A stretch of 64,000 nt of DNA from Hanleya hanleyi (lineage: Eukaryota > Mollusca > Polyplacophora > Lepidopleurida > Hanleyidae), in NCBI GenBank assembly GCA_036873755.1, contig JAVTVY010037113.1, forward strand, positions 1 through 64,000, written 5' to 3'. A program made the position numbers and the translations under genes. Positions 1 to 12,755 of this stretch are shown piece after piece (position 1 is the stretch's first letter; every line of letters begins with the position of its first letter). The notes under the pieces were generated by a model that did no database searches, was not told the origin of the DNA, and saw nothing but the letters and a program-made list of their open reading frames with translations.

Positions 1-3000
1 AAAATTTTTAAGCCGACTCAGTTCGCAAGGGCACAAAACTCTGTTAGGAAGCGTGTCAAAAGTTTTGACGTTCAAACTAAAAGAATGTGTCAGAAAATGA
101 ACAGGTACTCGTGTTTTTTCTCCAAGCAAACGAACGTTCGACAGTCAGAAAATGAACACTACCCCGTCAAAAAAAGGAGCGTCAGAAAATGAACGTTCTT
201 TTTCGAGCGTTCAAATCAGTATGGCTTATTGATAGCCGTCAGAATTTGCTGAAGGGTTAGTTATTTACGCCAGTTATTTCATATTATACATCTGAAATAA
301 AATATGGTTCATGCAAAAGCTTTAGGGTAAATCATATGATGTGGAGTAGAATGATTTCATAGCAAAATTGAAGGAAATGTTGCTCACAGTACAGCTATGG
401 TACAGACTCTTATTAGAACAAAAAACACTCAAAAAGGCAGCACTTTTGAGACTTCACTGTATTTATTTTGCATGAGCTTTCGTGTTTTTTTGTTGTTTTT
501 TTTTGTTGTTTTTTTTTTGAAGAAAACGAGAACTATATAAAACTTCGGCAAAGAAATATCGCAATACTGATTTTGTTTTATTAAAAGTCTGATGCGACCA
601 AACATCGTTAAGAAATTTGATTGACGAATAAAGACTTCCTTATGATGGAAAAGTTGCTGAATGAAGTGTAAGACGATAATAAAGACTTCGTTGTGATGGA
701 AAGCCACACATTATTATTTTGAGTAGCAAATTTGACAGATCTTCAATGTTAATATATTTGTTCATCGTATATGGTAAACCCCTCGCTGTCCCTCTTTGAC
801 CTTTCCGACCTGCACTGTATTGATAGTGTGCGAGGCTGTGTGAGGCGCTTGGGCCGCTACACATGAGGCCCTGGAAGGGGGCAGAGTTCAAACTTTGTCG
901 GTGATGTTCTCCGGAATATGAAGTTGTAATGTGTGTGCTAGTGAATCGATCCGATTTCTTCACAGCAACTAGATTATCCGTATGGGGAAAGCATGATGCA
1001 TTCGCATACGTCTACGTGGCTTTTTCTGCACACCATTCTAGATTTTCCTGGCAGGCAGTATCACTGACACAACAGCATTTGAAACCTCAGTTTAACATTA
1101 TCGTTTCAATTTATTACACACCTTGTTATTCGTTATATTTTTAGGTGAACCGGACAATAATCAACCGACCATTATTTGACGTCGAAAGTGGCCATCACGA
1201 AAAGCCATGACGGACAAGACGCTTGTAATTTTGGACAGATGTACATATAACTTTGATTTTATTATCGTATTTTGATCAATAAATCTCTGGATGATCGATA
1301 AGAAATCTGGAGTACATTTCTCAAGCATTATTTGTTTGTGCATTAAAACATGAAGATCACAAACATATCTAATAGCATATACGAGAAACATGCCGTATTT
1401 TTATTATTATCAACATTAAAGTCCACTTTATATGAAACAAACTTGAAATGATTGATGTGTTCATATCGCACGACGTAATAGTATAACCCCTCAGAGCCCC
1501 TCAATTTCCAACTGAAAACCCAAGCCTCGACAGGCTCTCCTTTGATATTTAAATTTCAATGGCTACATTGTTTTGAGTCCCGACTCCCCTCATCAATGTA
1601 ACAATCTGTGTCCCCATTTACCTGGAGGTGCAGGAATGTGTTTATAGGCGTTTATTTTTAGCATGTGCAGCTGTGAAGTTCCTGCACAGCATATTTGTGT
1701 TAATAGTCTTTGCCACACTTCACAGCTTATCCTTCAGACAAAACTACGCGAAATGGAAGAATCCAAAGTCAGGATAGGGGTGTGCGGGATGATTAGGTTA
1801 CCAGCAGAGGGAATTACCTGCACTTGTGCAGATGGCTTGTAAACACGTCACACGTGCAGCATGCAAGTTTCACACGTATTCATATGCAAATGAGATCGTC
1901 TGTTACAACATAGAATTGCCTGCCTGGGGGATACTTTGTCCCTTCTGAAGCCCAGATTCAGCTGTGTGTGGGGATGCACCATTCACCAGCAAGAGGCAAT
2001 CGAAGGGGTTTCAAAAATACGTTGCCGTATTACGAGTTTGTGTGTTAATTACTGTGTTGCCCCTGTTGGTCTCGTATATAATTTTCACAACACCCTCATT
2101 CAAATTTGTTCTATCTTGGCTTTGTAGGCTTTTAAAGGAAGAAAAGGAATGGAATATCCTACGTAGCATTGTGATCGTTTCACGTGGTCAAATTGCTGAA
2201 TTGAAGGGTCGACAACAGCATTTTTATCGAATTGGTCGGTATCAATGGCGGATTTTGGATAGCCAGCGAAAACGACTTTTCTTATAGAAACAAAGATCAA
2301 TTAACAGTTCTCTATTTTACAACATTCAATGATTTCAGATAATTAAGATAACATCTCCAGGTGGCGACAAAACACTGAAGCTGTGACGGGACAAGTGGGC
2401 CCCTAACAGAGAAACAGTTCTATCGTTGTCCTACTCTTCTATATATAATCCGTTTATTGAACAAAATCGCAGGCATCGGACATACCACTCTAGGTTTTAC
2501 ATAATGCACTAAATAGATGTATATAAACAATGCAAAGCCCATTAAAAGTTACAATGAATTCTATAACAGAGGAAGATTTGACCCAGCGCATTTTATAATA
2601 GTAACATCGGGATGGCAGGTTTCTGTATGTTGTTCATTTCTGCTGCGGAAATGAATATGAGAAAAAAAAGAAAAAAAAAAAGAAAAAAAAATCCCTGCCT
2701 ACCTACCGACCCACTTTTTGGAGATGCCCGTTACGGGAAACAGGAATTTATTTTTGGATGGCCTCATGTTTGTATACTATCACATTTATTTATTGATTGG
2801 ATGACTGATTTATTCATTTATTCTCTTAGACAATGCAAAGAATGCTTGCAAATCTGTTTTGAAAATGACATACATGTGCCATTTAGTATACATGTACTGT
2901 ATTTATCTAGCCATGTGTACTGTTGTTTTGGTGAGACATCGATACCGCTCTTTCAATTTATTCAAGAAACAAATTAATTTAAGGGGAGGAAAACTTTTTT

Positions 3001-4010
3001 TTTTCAAGGAAAGTACACTTACAATACCATGGGTAAATATTTCTTCCCACAAGCCAATCAATTGGTAGAGACACCCTTATTATAATAGCTGGGGTTCAGA
3101 GCCGAGGGGTTTGGATAGCGCAGCTTCATGTTTAGAACTAATTTTTATCCCCCCCAGCGAACCCCTTAATCTACAGGCAGAGCCCCATGTTGCCTTCAAT
3201 TGACAAATTTTACCCCTCAGCCAAAATTGGCCTTTGGGTATTGTTGTCTTCATGTATGCCTGTACATCTGTTAGTCTCTATTCTCGTTGACACCAAACCA
3301 CTAGAGTGATTTTGCCCAGGAGCATCAAACTTACAGCACACATTTGTGTGGTCACAGGGCAGAAGCCTATTGGAAATCTATTGAAAAGATCCCCAGATCA
3401 AAATGTGTCAAAAATCTCAAGAATGACTATGCTCGGGAGCATCCAACTTGCTTCACAAATGCATGTAGTTTCATAGCAAAAGCCTTTCGAAAACCAGTGA
3501 GATTGCCGTATATTTTTCTGCATCACTGGGTTAAATAACTGGCTGTATATTACCACCATATTTCAAGTTTCACAAGGCCTAGTTTCACTGAATGTACACC
3601 ATACACAAATCTGGTCAAGAGTAGAAGTCTATCCAAACGCGAGATTGACCTATTTTTTTGGGATCACAATGTCAAAGTTCCTTTTGTCACCAATAGGTCC
3701 TTGTGTACCTATTTGACATCGGCCACCTATTTGACATCGGCCACCATATGTAAAGAATATACTACAGGAACACCTTAAATCAAACCAGCATGTGGTCACA
3801 GAACAGAAGCCCATCAAAAATGAATCTGGTTGACCTATATACTTTGGGTAATTGGGTTAAACTTTCAATTTTCCACGAATTGCTTGTTGCCGTCTAATAC
3901 TTATGCATTAACCAGGACCCTCCAATACTTCCAAGACTGAAGGGTTCTTCATGTTTCTTGCAGCATAGGAACACAAGTTAACCTGTCAACTTTTCTTCTT
4001 TTTTTTTTGA
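1..4010. other. Gene-poor stretch
   Basis: No coding region is supported. Visible items are three copies of a gtcagaaaatgaac motif in the first 200 bases, T-rich low complexity near 490-520, an A-rich run near 2,655-2,690 and a 19-base tandem duplication near 3,712-3,745. Similar phrases around 3,340 and 3,790 (gtggtcacag...agaagcc) suggest an old dispersed repeat. Open frames here are short and show no recognisable domain. Confidence 0.6.
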
Positions 4011-4017
4011 TCAACAG

Positions 4018-4102
4018 AACAGAGCCAACATTGTCACGGAAACAGAAGAGGACATTAAACGAAATTAAAGATCACGTTGAAAAAACGGTGAAAATTAAAA
4101 AG
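4018..4102 (+). CDS. Candidate host exon (penultimate)
   Basis: An 85-base segment looks like an internal exon. It is preceded by a long pyrimidine tract ending in AG (4016-4017) and followed by GTAATT (donor at 4103). The open frame from 4019 gives 28 codons of a lysine-rich, probably helical peptide (TLSRKQKRTL, then KDHVEKTVKI) and ends at phase 0. The next candidate exon (4415-4468) starts in the same phase. The protein is not recognised. Upstream exons were not found in the window, so it could be chance; the paired phase-compatible splice sites are the only support. Confidence 0.4.
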
Positions 4103-4414
4103 GTAATTCATTATGGAACTGAACGTCTTTGAATTGCTAATATCTTTGGATGTTTGTAGATTACACAGCCTAATAATTTTGAAGTGGAAGTAAACAATGG
4201 GGGACTTGCACAATATCAACTGTATTTTAGCATTTTTTAGCAGAGCATGAAGCATGTGAAATATGTGTTTGCCAGTTATGGCCATTATTGATTCTTGAAT
4301 GGTTCAGATTCTCTTGAAATCCACTAAATCTCACTTCGGCGCAGAAATACCCTTGTATTGGAGACATTTTATTGCTCTCAAGCATTATAGTAGCTTGAAT
4401 TTTTTTTCTTTCAG

Positions 4415-4468
4415 CAAAACTTGTATCAGGAGTACCTCCAACAGAGTGTTGCTGAACATGATCTCTGA
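4415..4468 (+). CDS. Candidate host terminal exon
   Basis: A TTTTTTTCTTTCAG acceptor ends at 4414. The frame continuing from the preceding candidate exon gives 17 codons (QNLYQEYLQQSVAEHDL) and a TGA at 4466-4468. The peptide is glutamine- and glutamate-rich, compatible with the end of a coiled coil. A longer frame through the same place (from 4299) ignores the acceptor. An AATAAA near 4,667 could serve polyadenylation. No family is recognised; transcript evidence would decide. Confidence 0.4.
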   Translation, partial: QNLYQEYLQQSVAEHDL

Positions 4469-7400
4469 TGCTAATGGCAGTGGTGACGATGTCATCGGAT
4501 TGGCTTCTAATCAGAGGACTAACATTCTGTCACAAACACGGTTGGCAGATGGACGTACAGACTTCATTCAGGCAGCTATTCCAGATGTATTGATATCACT
4601 GAAGTCGAACAGAATTGTTGATCCACTACCATCGGATATTGTAATGTGGATTACAATTCTACGAATAAATATAAACAGGGGGAGTCCAAAAAAAATCTTC
4701 ACCTGTGGCGTTTTTATATTCATCTAAAGTTATGAATTTAATGTGTATATGAATTTAACACATGACAGGATACTTAATCTCTGCATTATGTACACATTTT
4801 GGCTGCGTCACAAGAAAGGGGTCTTTTTCCCCCCTCTCCTGTGATGCAGCCATTTATGTATATATAGTGTGTAAAAGTTGGACATTTTTTTTTTACTTGC
4901 CCTGTATGTACATGTATAGGGCATGGTCCAGGTTATAGGATTCAGCCCTTATATGGCCTTGTGAATTCTTTTTCCTATAAAGTCCTTCCACAACATATAA
5001 TCTTGCTGATATGATAAGCTACAATTAACGTAAGTTTTATGACGTAACCCTTTGAGGATGTTCTCTCATTTTGAATAGAAGATTGGTCTCCATAAGACTT
5101 AGTCAGTCCTGTAAGAACCACTTTCTATGGAGTCCTATTATGAAAGAGAGTACTATCTGAGGGTGAGCAATTGATGTAGGGCCACTAATTCTTCAGCAAA
5201 TCGCAGAGCATGGATAAAAGAAAAACCAACTCCTTTCTGTCACGCCATAGCACGTGCCAGTAAAGTTGGTCAGATTAGATGGTTCAAATTCCAGTGACCT
5301 AAATTGACCTTTGAGATATGACTATTTTGGACCTTCAAAGGTTTCCAGCCCAATGTTCCTGTCGAATGACAAACAGCATGACGTGAAGAAGCAGTTAGAT
5401 TTGATTTGGAATAACCCCATTCTGGTACTTGCTTGTATAAATGAACAACAGTTTTCTGGGCTTCAGTGATAGATTCCCACTTTACAACATGGCATCAGTT
5501 GATCGATAGGGGATGTTCTGAAGAAATTCATGCTATTTACTTCAACTTTCTCAAAATGGTGACTGAACAATTCTGAAATAAAATGAGAAATTCGATTTGA
5601 ATGTGCGGCATGGAAATACTTAATGTATATGTGAAAGGGATGTACATGTTCTTGGTTTTTATTTTTTAGAAAAACAAAATTCATGTTTCATTTTGTTTGA
5701 TGAAATTGGCATACTGATCATATTCCTACATTAAAACAGTATGGTTATTGTTTTGTGTCAAATGATCTCGTTGAGGGATTCAGTAGACATTTTATTCTTC
5801 CACCTAACTGATGCGTAAGAATAAATATGCATGTCATTTTGATAATGTCCCCTAACACAAAGGATTACCATTCTTTCATTAATTCTCATCAAATTGTTTC
5901 TCATTGTGATACTTGTCATCTTTGTGTAATATACTGGACTCCTCTGTACATATATTAGCAGTAACTGGTCCTTCAATTCCCGGGCATTGCAACAACCTGT
6001 ATATTAAATTAAATGTTAGACTATAATGAACTGCATATTGCTCATGTCATTGTTTAAACCATTGGTTACATACTGGTAATAAGTGATGTCATCGTGCATT
6101 GTTATGATAGTAAGTGTCATTTGTATCCTGTTTTAATAAGTGTACAATTTCATTGTGTGCCATATTACATATCGTGCAGCTGAACGAACAAGAACTGACT
6201 TTTGATATGATATTTATGGGACTGACCCATCCAACACTAGCATTTGTGCTTTATCCAGAAATTGACATCCTAAAAATAATTAGATATAAATATATAATCT
6301 AATGCAATGTCCAATGATCCCGTCATGTATTGAGACCTCCCTGTTTGCTGAAGTCTGTAAGCTCTCCATGTAGTCTGACAATCAATTCAATTTTCACTTG
6401 TTCTTTGTTGATGCATGCACTTTTCTCTTTAGTAGTTTGGCTACAATGCTGTAATATATTTGGGGAAAGGTGAAATAAATTTTTTTTTTCTTCAATTATT
6501 TTATTTTGAAAAAGTATAGCTTTATGATAATTTGTCCACTTCAAAATTAAATTGCTTGAAATTGATAGTTCTTTACACCATTAGTAATTACTTTGTACCC
6601 CTCCAAATATTGACATTTAATAAGAAAAAATCCAGGAACTGCATTTATTTGGTTTTCTTCAACATTTGTAATCTTTATGATCGATAGTGATCTGTTTGAG
6701 TTTTGGGAGATTTTATCAGAGGTATTTCCCTGTATGCAGTATATTTTGTACAAGTCATCATGGCGCAACATTTTAAGGCAGCTAATAACTTATTGTTTGT
6801 GCATGTTTTATGGCTTGGTGCTCAGCAAATCTATACAAATATATATTATTGTACAAAATAAAATTATGAATGCAGCAAGGTAAATTGTTCGTTTGCATTA
6901 TCTGTTTGTATCTGTATAACTCGTTTTGCCATGATCATTAAAATGTTTGATGACGGCCGTATTTAGCAGATATGCTAAGAACATTATAAACATGTCTGGG
7001 CTCCATATTACGATAAGTGGCCTGCTTGTGCTTGTCACAAATATTGTTCACATGCATTCTTAAATACTTCCATTGTAAACACTTGCACTGAAGGTGCTTG
7101 AATGAGCATAAATTTCCTGGGTGAAACTAGAATATCAATTGGAGATGTTGACGATCTTGGATTTGAGGTCTTAACATCAAGGGGAACAACTTTTGTAAAG
7201 TGAAGAACATTTCACAAATGTAAGATGTCCACCTCCATCACTATCCTTCGTTACCACCAGACTGACTGCCTACGTTCACAAAATTTTATGAAGCAGAAAA
7301 CCAAAGTAGGTTTGATTTATCCAACAGCAGAAAGATTTTCTCAACAGTTAAAAATGTGCCAGGAAATATTGCTCATCATTGGTTAATCCGTGATGTTAAT

Positions 7401-7880
7401 TGCTCGACTAAAATGAACATCGACTACCTGCAACATTTGACAAAGGCTTTTCAAATCACGAAGTCTTGTATTCTGTTTAGGGACCAATATTGTTAGACTC
7501 TAGACTTCAATTTGGTCTAGTGAACAAAATATGGTAAATGACGGAGATAACCTTGGATAACGTGACCAGGTGTCCACAACGGCACTGTGCGATAAAAGGC
7601 TATGACGTATCCATGCATCGTTCCCAGAATGTTGATACTTGCTTTTGCATCGTCGCCTCGGGCACTGAAGCGAAGTGCATGTCCTGGCCTGTTTTTCAGA
7701 GAATGTCTAGTGAATTCAGTGCCCGTGAAAATATAAAATGAGGGTGCAGACAAACGTCCACCATAGTTGATCTCCACTACTAAATAACTTTTATCAAAAT
7801 GTTATTTGCTGAATATATTTGAATGACGCTACATCCTCTTTAAGTAAATATTAAGGTAACCTGGGCTCCTAATAAGTTCT
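4469..7880. other. Non-coding stretch (possible 3' UTR, then intergenic)
   Basis: I see no supported gene here. There are AATAAA-type signals near 4,667 and 6,473, a hairpin at 4,801-4,851 and AT-rich sequence with short chance frames on both strands. Confidence 0.5.
4801..4851. repeat. Hairpin with about 20-bp arms
   Basis: The left arm starts ggctgcgtcacaag. The right arm ends ctgtgatgcagcc, its near reverse complement. The loop is T/C-rich (about 7-8 bases). It may be a small foldback insertion or a structured UTR element. Confidence 0.6.
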
Positions 7881-7899
7881 CCCATATCATAAAACACCT

Positions 7900-8400
7900 A
7901 CAGTGCCAACTATCAGATTGTTATTAAATTGTCCCTATGGAACATTGTGGCTTGTTTTAATGACAACTTTTGGACTGATCTCGCCTTCTCTCGCTGTTAC
8001 GACACCACTGGTGAAGATAACATGGTCCATTTACTCGAACTGTGTTTTGAAGAAGTTGAGGTGGTGTAGTATAATTCCATATTCCTTCAGCTGTTTTTGG
8101 ACTGCCTCCACGTGCTGGGGATGTGCCCCAATTGTTGTTGAGAATACAATTACGTTGTGCAAATACACTATTAATATTTTCCGTTAGCTGTTTCTCCAGG
8201 CAGTGCTACATGAAACTTTGAAATGGGGGCTTCGCGTTGCAATCCAAATGGCATTCTAGTAAATTCATAGAGGCCCATCTGGATGAATATGGCTCTCTTT
8301 GTTAATGTCGATAGCAAATTGTTTATACCTATACACGAGATCCAGAATCGTCAAGCGTTGCACTTCAGATAATGCAAGACTGTAACATGCTGGACATCGG
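7900..8400 (-). pseudogene. Ty3/gypsy reverse transcriptase relic
   Basis: Read on the minus strand in shifting frames, the segment matches the central part of a Ty3/gypsy RT in the right order. First comes a TILDL-like stretch, then a HPDGPL segment, then FTRMPFGLQ in another frame. The active-site region follows, read as VYLHNVIVFS, where the two catalytic aspartates of the family's YLDD box are changed. It ends in the KEYGI..LNFFKTQF segment. Several frameshifts and stops separate these blocks, so it is dead. No LTRs, gag or integrase are seen around it. Confidence 0.7.
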
Positions 8401-8859
8401 AAAAGCATGCTGTATTCAACCTCCCGTGGTGCATTGTACTTTTTGAAGTGGTACAACCCGATTTGTTAATGAAATTTCGTTCTGAAAAGCTTAACCATAC
8501 AATAACAGCAGGCATTTTGAAGTCGTCGCGAAGACCATGATTTACAGCTTTAGGGCGCCAGTGATCGGATAGCAGTGTAAATATTTGTATGCAAATCAGC
8601 GGTAACGTCCATCTAGTAATTTGTTCTGACCCCACATTTAATAACGTTAAAATGTTAACTAGTTCAAGTAAACATTTATTGCTCTTAAAATAAGTATTTA
8701 ATGGGAAGGTATTGGTAATATTTTCGCACACCTTCCAAGTCGAAAAAACGTTTCAAAAACTTTACAAAGAATCTCATGGTTACATTTGAACTATAAATAT
8801 TCGTTTTGATCAGTTATTGAAAGATTTTCAACTTTTTCGCAGAATAAGAAAATGTCTGA

Positions 8860-9660
8860 TTCACATCAAACTTGGACAGTGGGTTGCTATGTGTGAGAGA
8901 ATGGCTGTGGTTTGTTTCCCAGCAACCTGTGTAATCCAATAAGGCCACCTTTGCCTTGATCCCCTATTAGCCTAACCCTTAAGGCTTGTAACCACAATAA
9001 CTCAAAAACGATTTGTCCGATCGACATCAAATTTGGACAGTGGGTTGGTATGATGGAGACAATGGTTGGTATTTTTTTTTTTGTTGACAACCTGCATAAT
9101 CCAGTATGGTCACCGTGGCCTTCAACCCTGTTCAGCCATGCTACCTAGACTGTAAATGCAACAACTTGAAAATGATTTGTCCGATTTACATCAAACTTGG
9201 ATGGTGGGTTTTTATGAGTAAGAGGATGGCTGGGATTGTTTTTCGGTAACCTGCATAATCAAATATGGCTGCCATGCTAAATAAGCTTGTCACTGCAATA
9301 AACAAAAAGCGATTTGTCTGATCGGCTTCAATCTTGGATAGTGGTGTTGAAAGGAGAGACGAATGCTGGGTATTGTTTTTCGGCATCCATGTTAGGTAAG
9401 CTTGTCACTGGCATAACAGATTTTACTAGCAGAGATCAAACTTGTCCAGTGGTTTGATATGAGTGAGAGGATGACTGGGATTGTTTGTCACCTGCATAAT
9501 CCAATATGACCTTCATGGCCTTTACCTCAGATTCGGCCAATCCAACCTTGTAACGGCAATAACTGAAGATCAACGGGCATTGGGTAAAAGAGTAGCAATG
9601 GCTGCATAGCATTTGCTTGTTTTCTGCAACCCTCATGACATGATCTGCACATACCACACA
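8860..9660. repeat. Diverged tandem repeat (about 110-165 bp unit)
   Basis: Five units can be recognised by the phrase catcaaacttggacagtggg and its variants, near 8,866, 9,025, 9,189, 9,326 and 9,434. Each is followed by a gagaggatggctggg-like segment and cctgcataatccaatatgg. Unit length varies, so the array is old. Confidence 0.75.
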
Positions 9661-10072
9661 TCACTATTTACCATGTTTCACACTTTACATTTCAGGACTG
9701 AACCATTTCGGAAGAGCTCCGTTTCTTCATTAAAACAGATGTAAACTGTCAAATAATTTCGTTTTCAATTCTCAGATAATATAACAAATGTTTTAGTCAC
9801 CCAAACAAAATTCATTCAATGTACAATTTCAAGTACAACATTTTATAAACCTTTCATGTTGCCATACTGTGTGTGGTATTGATGGTGGGGGACATGGACC
9901 GCTCGGGTTTTGATTTAACGTGGAATTGGCATCAAGCTTATCTTCTGCATTTTAAACATGAGGTCAAATAACAAAATAGTTACCATTATCTGCGATATCC
10001 TGACGGTTTCTATGTCCCCTCTAATTTCAGTCGGACGTCCTCTGTGGTTACTCGTTGAAAGGATGTGTTCTG

Positions 10073-10174
10073 TTTGACCGTATTTTTTATCTTAGTGTGT
10101 TGCGTTTGTAAACCAGAGGAAATTATATTTTCGGTTTACAAACGCAACACACTAAGGAAAAAAATACGGTCAAA
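10073..10174. repeat. Near-perfect foldback, 42-bp arms
   Basis: Arms 10,073-10,114 and 10,133-10,174 are reverse complements with two mismatches in 42 bases; the loop is 18 bases. The arm contains cttagtgtgttgcgtttg. High arm identity suggests a recent foldback insertion or selection on the structure. Confidence 0.85.
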
Positions 10175-10507
10175 AGTTATTAGCTTGAGAGAGAAAATAC
10201 TGAATTTTCATATTCTCAGTTTTCACCGAGAAGAGATTTGTCAAAAAAATATTACGAGTATTAGAAAATAAGCATTTGTTTGTTTTTGCAATTTTTGGCG
10301 GTATTCTTGAAGAGAATTCCCTTCATATATCAGAACGAGTCTTACATATCGAATTGGGTAGGTTTGATCCAAAATGATACTGAAGAATCGTTTTGGTTAA
10401 AGATGTCATATTTTCATAATATTGAAATATGTCAAAACGCTCGTAATGCTCTGAAAGGGTGTAGTTCACCGCCATTCGGCACAGGATTCCTTTAGTTGAT
10501 AGTTGAT

Positions 10508-10596
10508 AGCTGCCTGGCCGAATGCTTACAGTGTCGGACTACAGATTAGAAGAAAACCAACGTTTTGGTTCGAATCCCGAAATCCCCGATTTTTTT
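10508..10596 (+). ncRNA. tRNA-like Pol III promoter / tRNA pseudogene or SINE head
   Basis: An A-box-like tggccgaatgct (10,515-10,526) and a canonical B box ggttcgaatcc (10,567-10,577) lie 40-50 bases apart. A T-run that could terminate Pol III follows at about 10,590. The A-box sequence and long spacing resemble a serine/leucine-type tRNA with a variable arm. The acceptor stem does not pair convincingly, so a tRNA pseudogene or tRNA-derived SINE is more likely than a working tRNA. Confidence 0.45.
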
Positions 10597-10599
10597 CTT

Positions 10600-11590
10600 C
10601 ATTTTTTTCCTTTTTTTCTCTCCTATTCATTTTGAACTTTAAAGTGCAATAGTGACATGAAATAAAGACCGCGAACCCCTAACGCACATAATCCCTTATT
10701 TTATTATAATTCGTGAATAGAATTGCACACAAACAACTCCACACACAGAGTCGGACCACCTGTTCAGTATTTGAATATTCTGACGATCCAGCAGAGCAAA
10801 CAATTAATTGTTACACATATATAATTTCGTCGTAGGGCAGCGGAAAGTTGTAACTATGAATTGAAAAGTTAGAAGGTTAAACTTGTCCTATATCAAGGCC
10901 TTTATTAAGGAAATGACCCTCAACAAGTGGTGACTCTTGCTTTCCCAAGTGATTATGCATGTGCCAATATGTTTTTTTTGCAGTCACTTCCTTAATTATT
11001 GTTCGCTGAACTTTTGGCAGTGATTTTTCGAGTCGGTTTATATATTAATATAACTGATTATTGTTCGTAAATATTTGGGTCGCTCATGAAAATACTAATG
11101 GTAACCGTATGAGAATATGAACCAGAATTTCCCATTAGACTCGCCTGTCTGACAAAGAGTTGGGGAATACCTGAGCATTACCTCACAATTTACCGGCCGT
11201 CTCGGAGCGAGACAATAGAGCCACAGAGAGCGACTCTGAAGGGGAAAAATATCCATCTAAAGCGAACACCTCCTTTGTCTGCTGGGGTGTCATTCTTTGA
11301 CACCTTTCATCAGAAAATCTCAAAACTTGCTTAACAGAACTCTAAAATAGACCTTAATGTTCACAAAGAATAGCTGAATCTGTTTTCGATCAGCACTGTC
11401 CACGTTTACATGAAACACGTTTCAGAATAATGGGTTAGCCACCTCTTGTAACCTGACCATCGATTTTGGATGAAGGTTAAGTAGCTCTTCGTATTAAGTC
11501 TATATAACCTGGGGCTGGTATGGAGAAACTCAACACGTCAATGACTGTTCGCTGAATGTGTTCCGATTGGCATTATATACATTAACATAT
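10600..11590. other. No gene seen
   Basis: T-rich start, otherwise unremarkable AT-rich sequence without supported coding regions. Confidence 0.5.
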
Positions 11591-11603
11591 AAATACAACC
11601 AAC

Positions 11604-11930
11604 GTGTTAACAAAATTGAAGGATGAATTCGGTGGTAAGCCAATGAAACAATCGATTGGATTGAAATCCAAAATCTACAGCTTGGTGTACAAGGAGAACT
11701 ATCAAGCTACGGAGGAGAAGGCTACACGGATCGAGAAAAACGTCGTTAATAACATTACAAACATTAGGTGTATGAAGAATATTGGTTCTCAGAACACTCC
11801 ATGAAAGCCAGTATGAATTTTATCCGAATTGTGAGTCGTACTATTATACGATTATATTCAACAGAACTACATTATTTTCATAAGATGATGAGCGATCTCT
11901 TCTAGAAGATGGTATTCATACTCTGGCCAC
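11604..11930 (+). pseudogene. PolB C-terminal fragment (Polinton-type), copy 1
   Basis: About 66 codons resemble the extreme C-terminus of Polinton/adintovirus family-B DNA polymerases: LLTKLKDE-type, then GGKPMKQSIGLKSKIYS, then a lysine-rich tail. A closely related copy lies at 60,533-60,781 on the opposite strand. Similarity continues beyond the frame into non-coding sequence (atggtattcatactctg here, gtgaataccatcttcta there). It is only a tail; no exonuclease or palm motifs lie upstream. Confidence 0.6.
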
Positions 11931-12333
11931 TTTTCCACTCTCAGTAAATTATAAGTAGGCATATAGCACAATTTGAAGACCTGGCACATGACAGCTCGGC
12001 TGATTCTTTCATTAAATCCATGCCTTGTCACGTTTCTTGGTCTATATATTATTTCTGTAATTCCGAATGTAGCTTCGGCTCAGACGTATCCTATGATGAA
12101 ACGTGTCGGATTTTTTTTTCGAAACATGTGCTCCCAAACGTAACTAAATTGGCCATTGATTATGGACGCCATCTTACAGAATTGAATATTTAACGCCTTT
12201 CTCCACCAGCGCTCTCTCAAGGATATGGGAGGGAACAAGGTTAGTGTTGTATACATTCGAATGTTAACATAATTATCTATTTATGTGAAATTATCCAGTA
12301 TGAAACGGGTTTGTGGAAAGCAACTTTCGTGAT

Positions 12334-12689
12334 ATTACAAGCGTCTGGTCCGTCATTCATAATTCAGCCGTCGTCCATTAGAGAATATCCGGGTCCATAT
12401 TCCATATAACAGTATTAGCACCAAATTCAAAAAGACCATCATAGGATACATAAACATAGGCTTGTTTCCTGCAACAGAGAAGCGGTCAACAGTTTTCAAT
12501 GATGCCGGCAAGACATCATGATGTTCCAAAAATATCAAATCCGTATCGCTGATCAGTATTCTTAATCCATAAACGTTGTAAAGTAGTCCTCTAATGAATG
12601 ATGTATCTCCGTCACGCTTTGATTGTGACTGTTCATATGAGTACCATGAGGATCTTGAAGTACATGGGTTCATACGGCCCCTAGCCCCT
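12334..12689 (-). repeat. PLE 3'-end repeat, copy 1 (inverted)
   Basis: The reverse strand begins in the gggctaggggccgtatg segment and ends at the common 3' terminus ...cttgtaat. It is one of about ten copies in the window. The repeat creates a reading frame on its own strand (12,353-12,958) that is not a gene. Confidence 0.85.
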
Positions 12690-12705
12690 CGAGTCCTATC
12701 ACGGA

Positions 12706-12747
12706 TATGGACGCGGATATTCTGAATGACTGATTGGCGCTTGTAAT
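12706..12747 (+). repeat. PLE 3'-end repeat, short copy 2
   Basis: A tatggacgcggatattct start and a gcgcttgtaat end match the last part of the repeat, with an internal deletion. It sits immediately before the PLE coding region. Confidence 0.6.
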
Positions 12748-12755
12748 TTAAACCT

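Noticed and set aside
4299..4727. 142-codon frame around the candidate terminal exon
   Set aside because: It crosses a strong pyrimidine-AG acceptor and shows no domain. The shorter spliced reading is more plausible.
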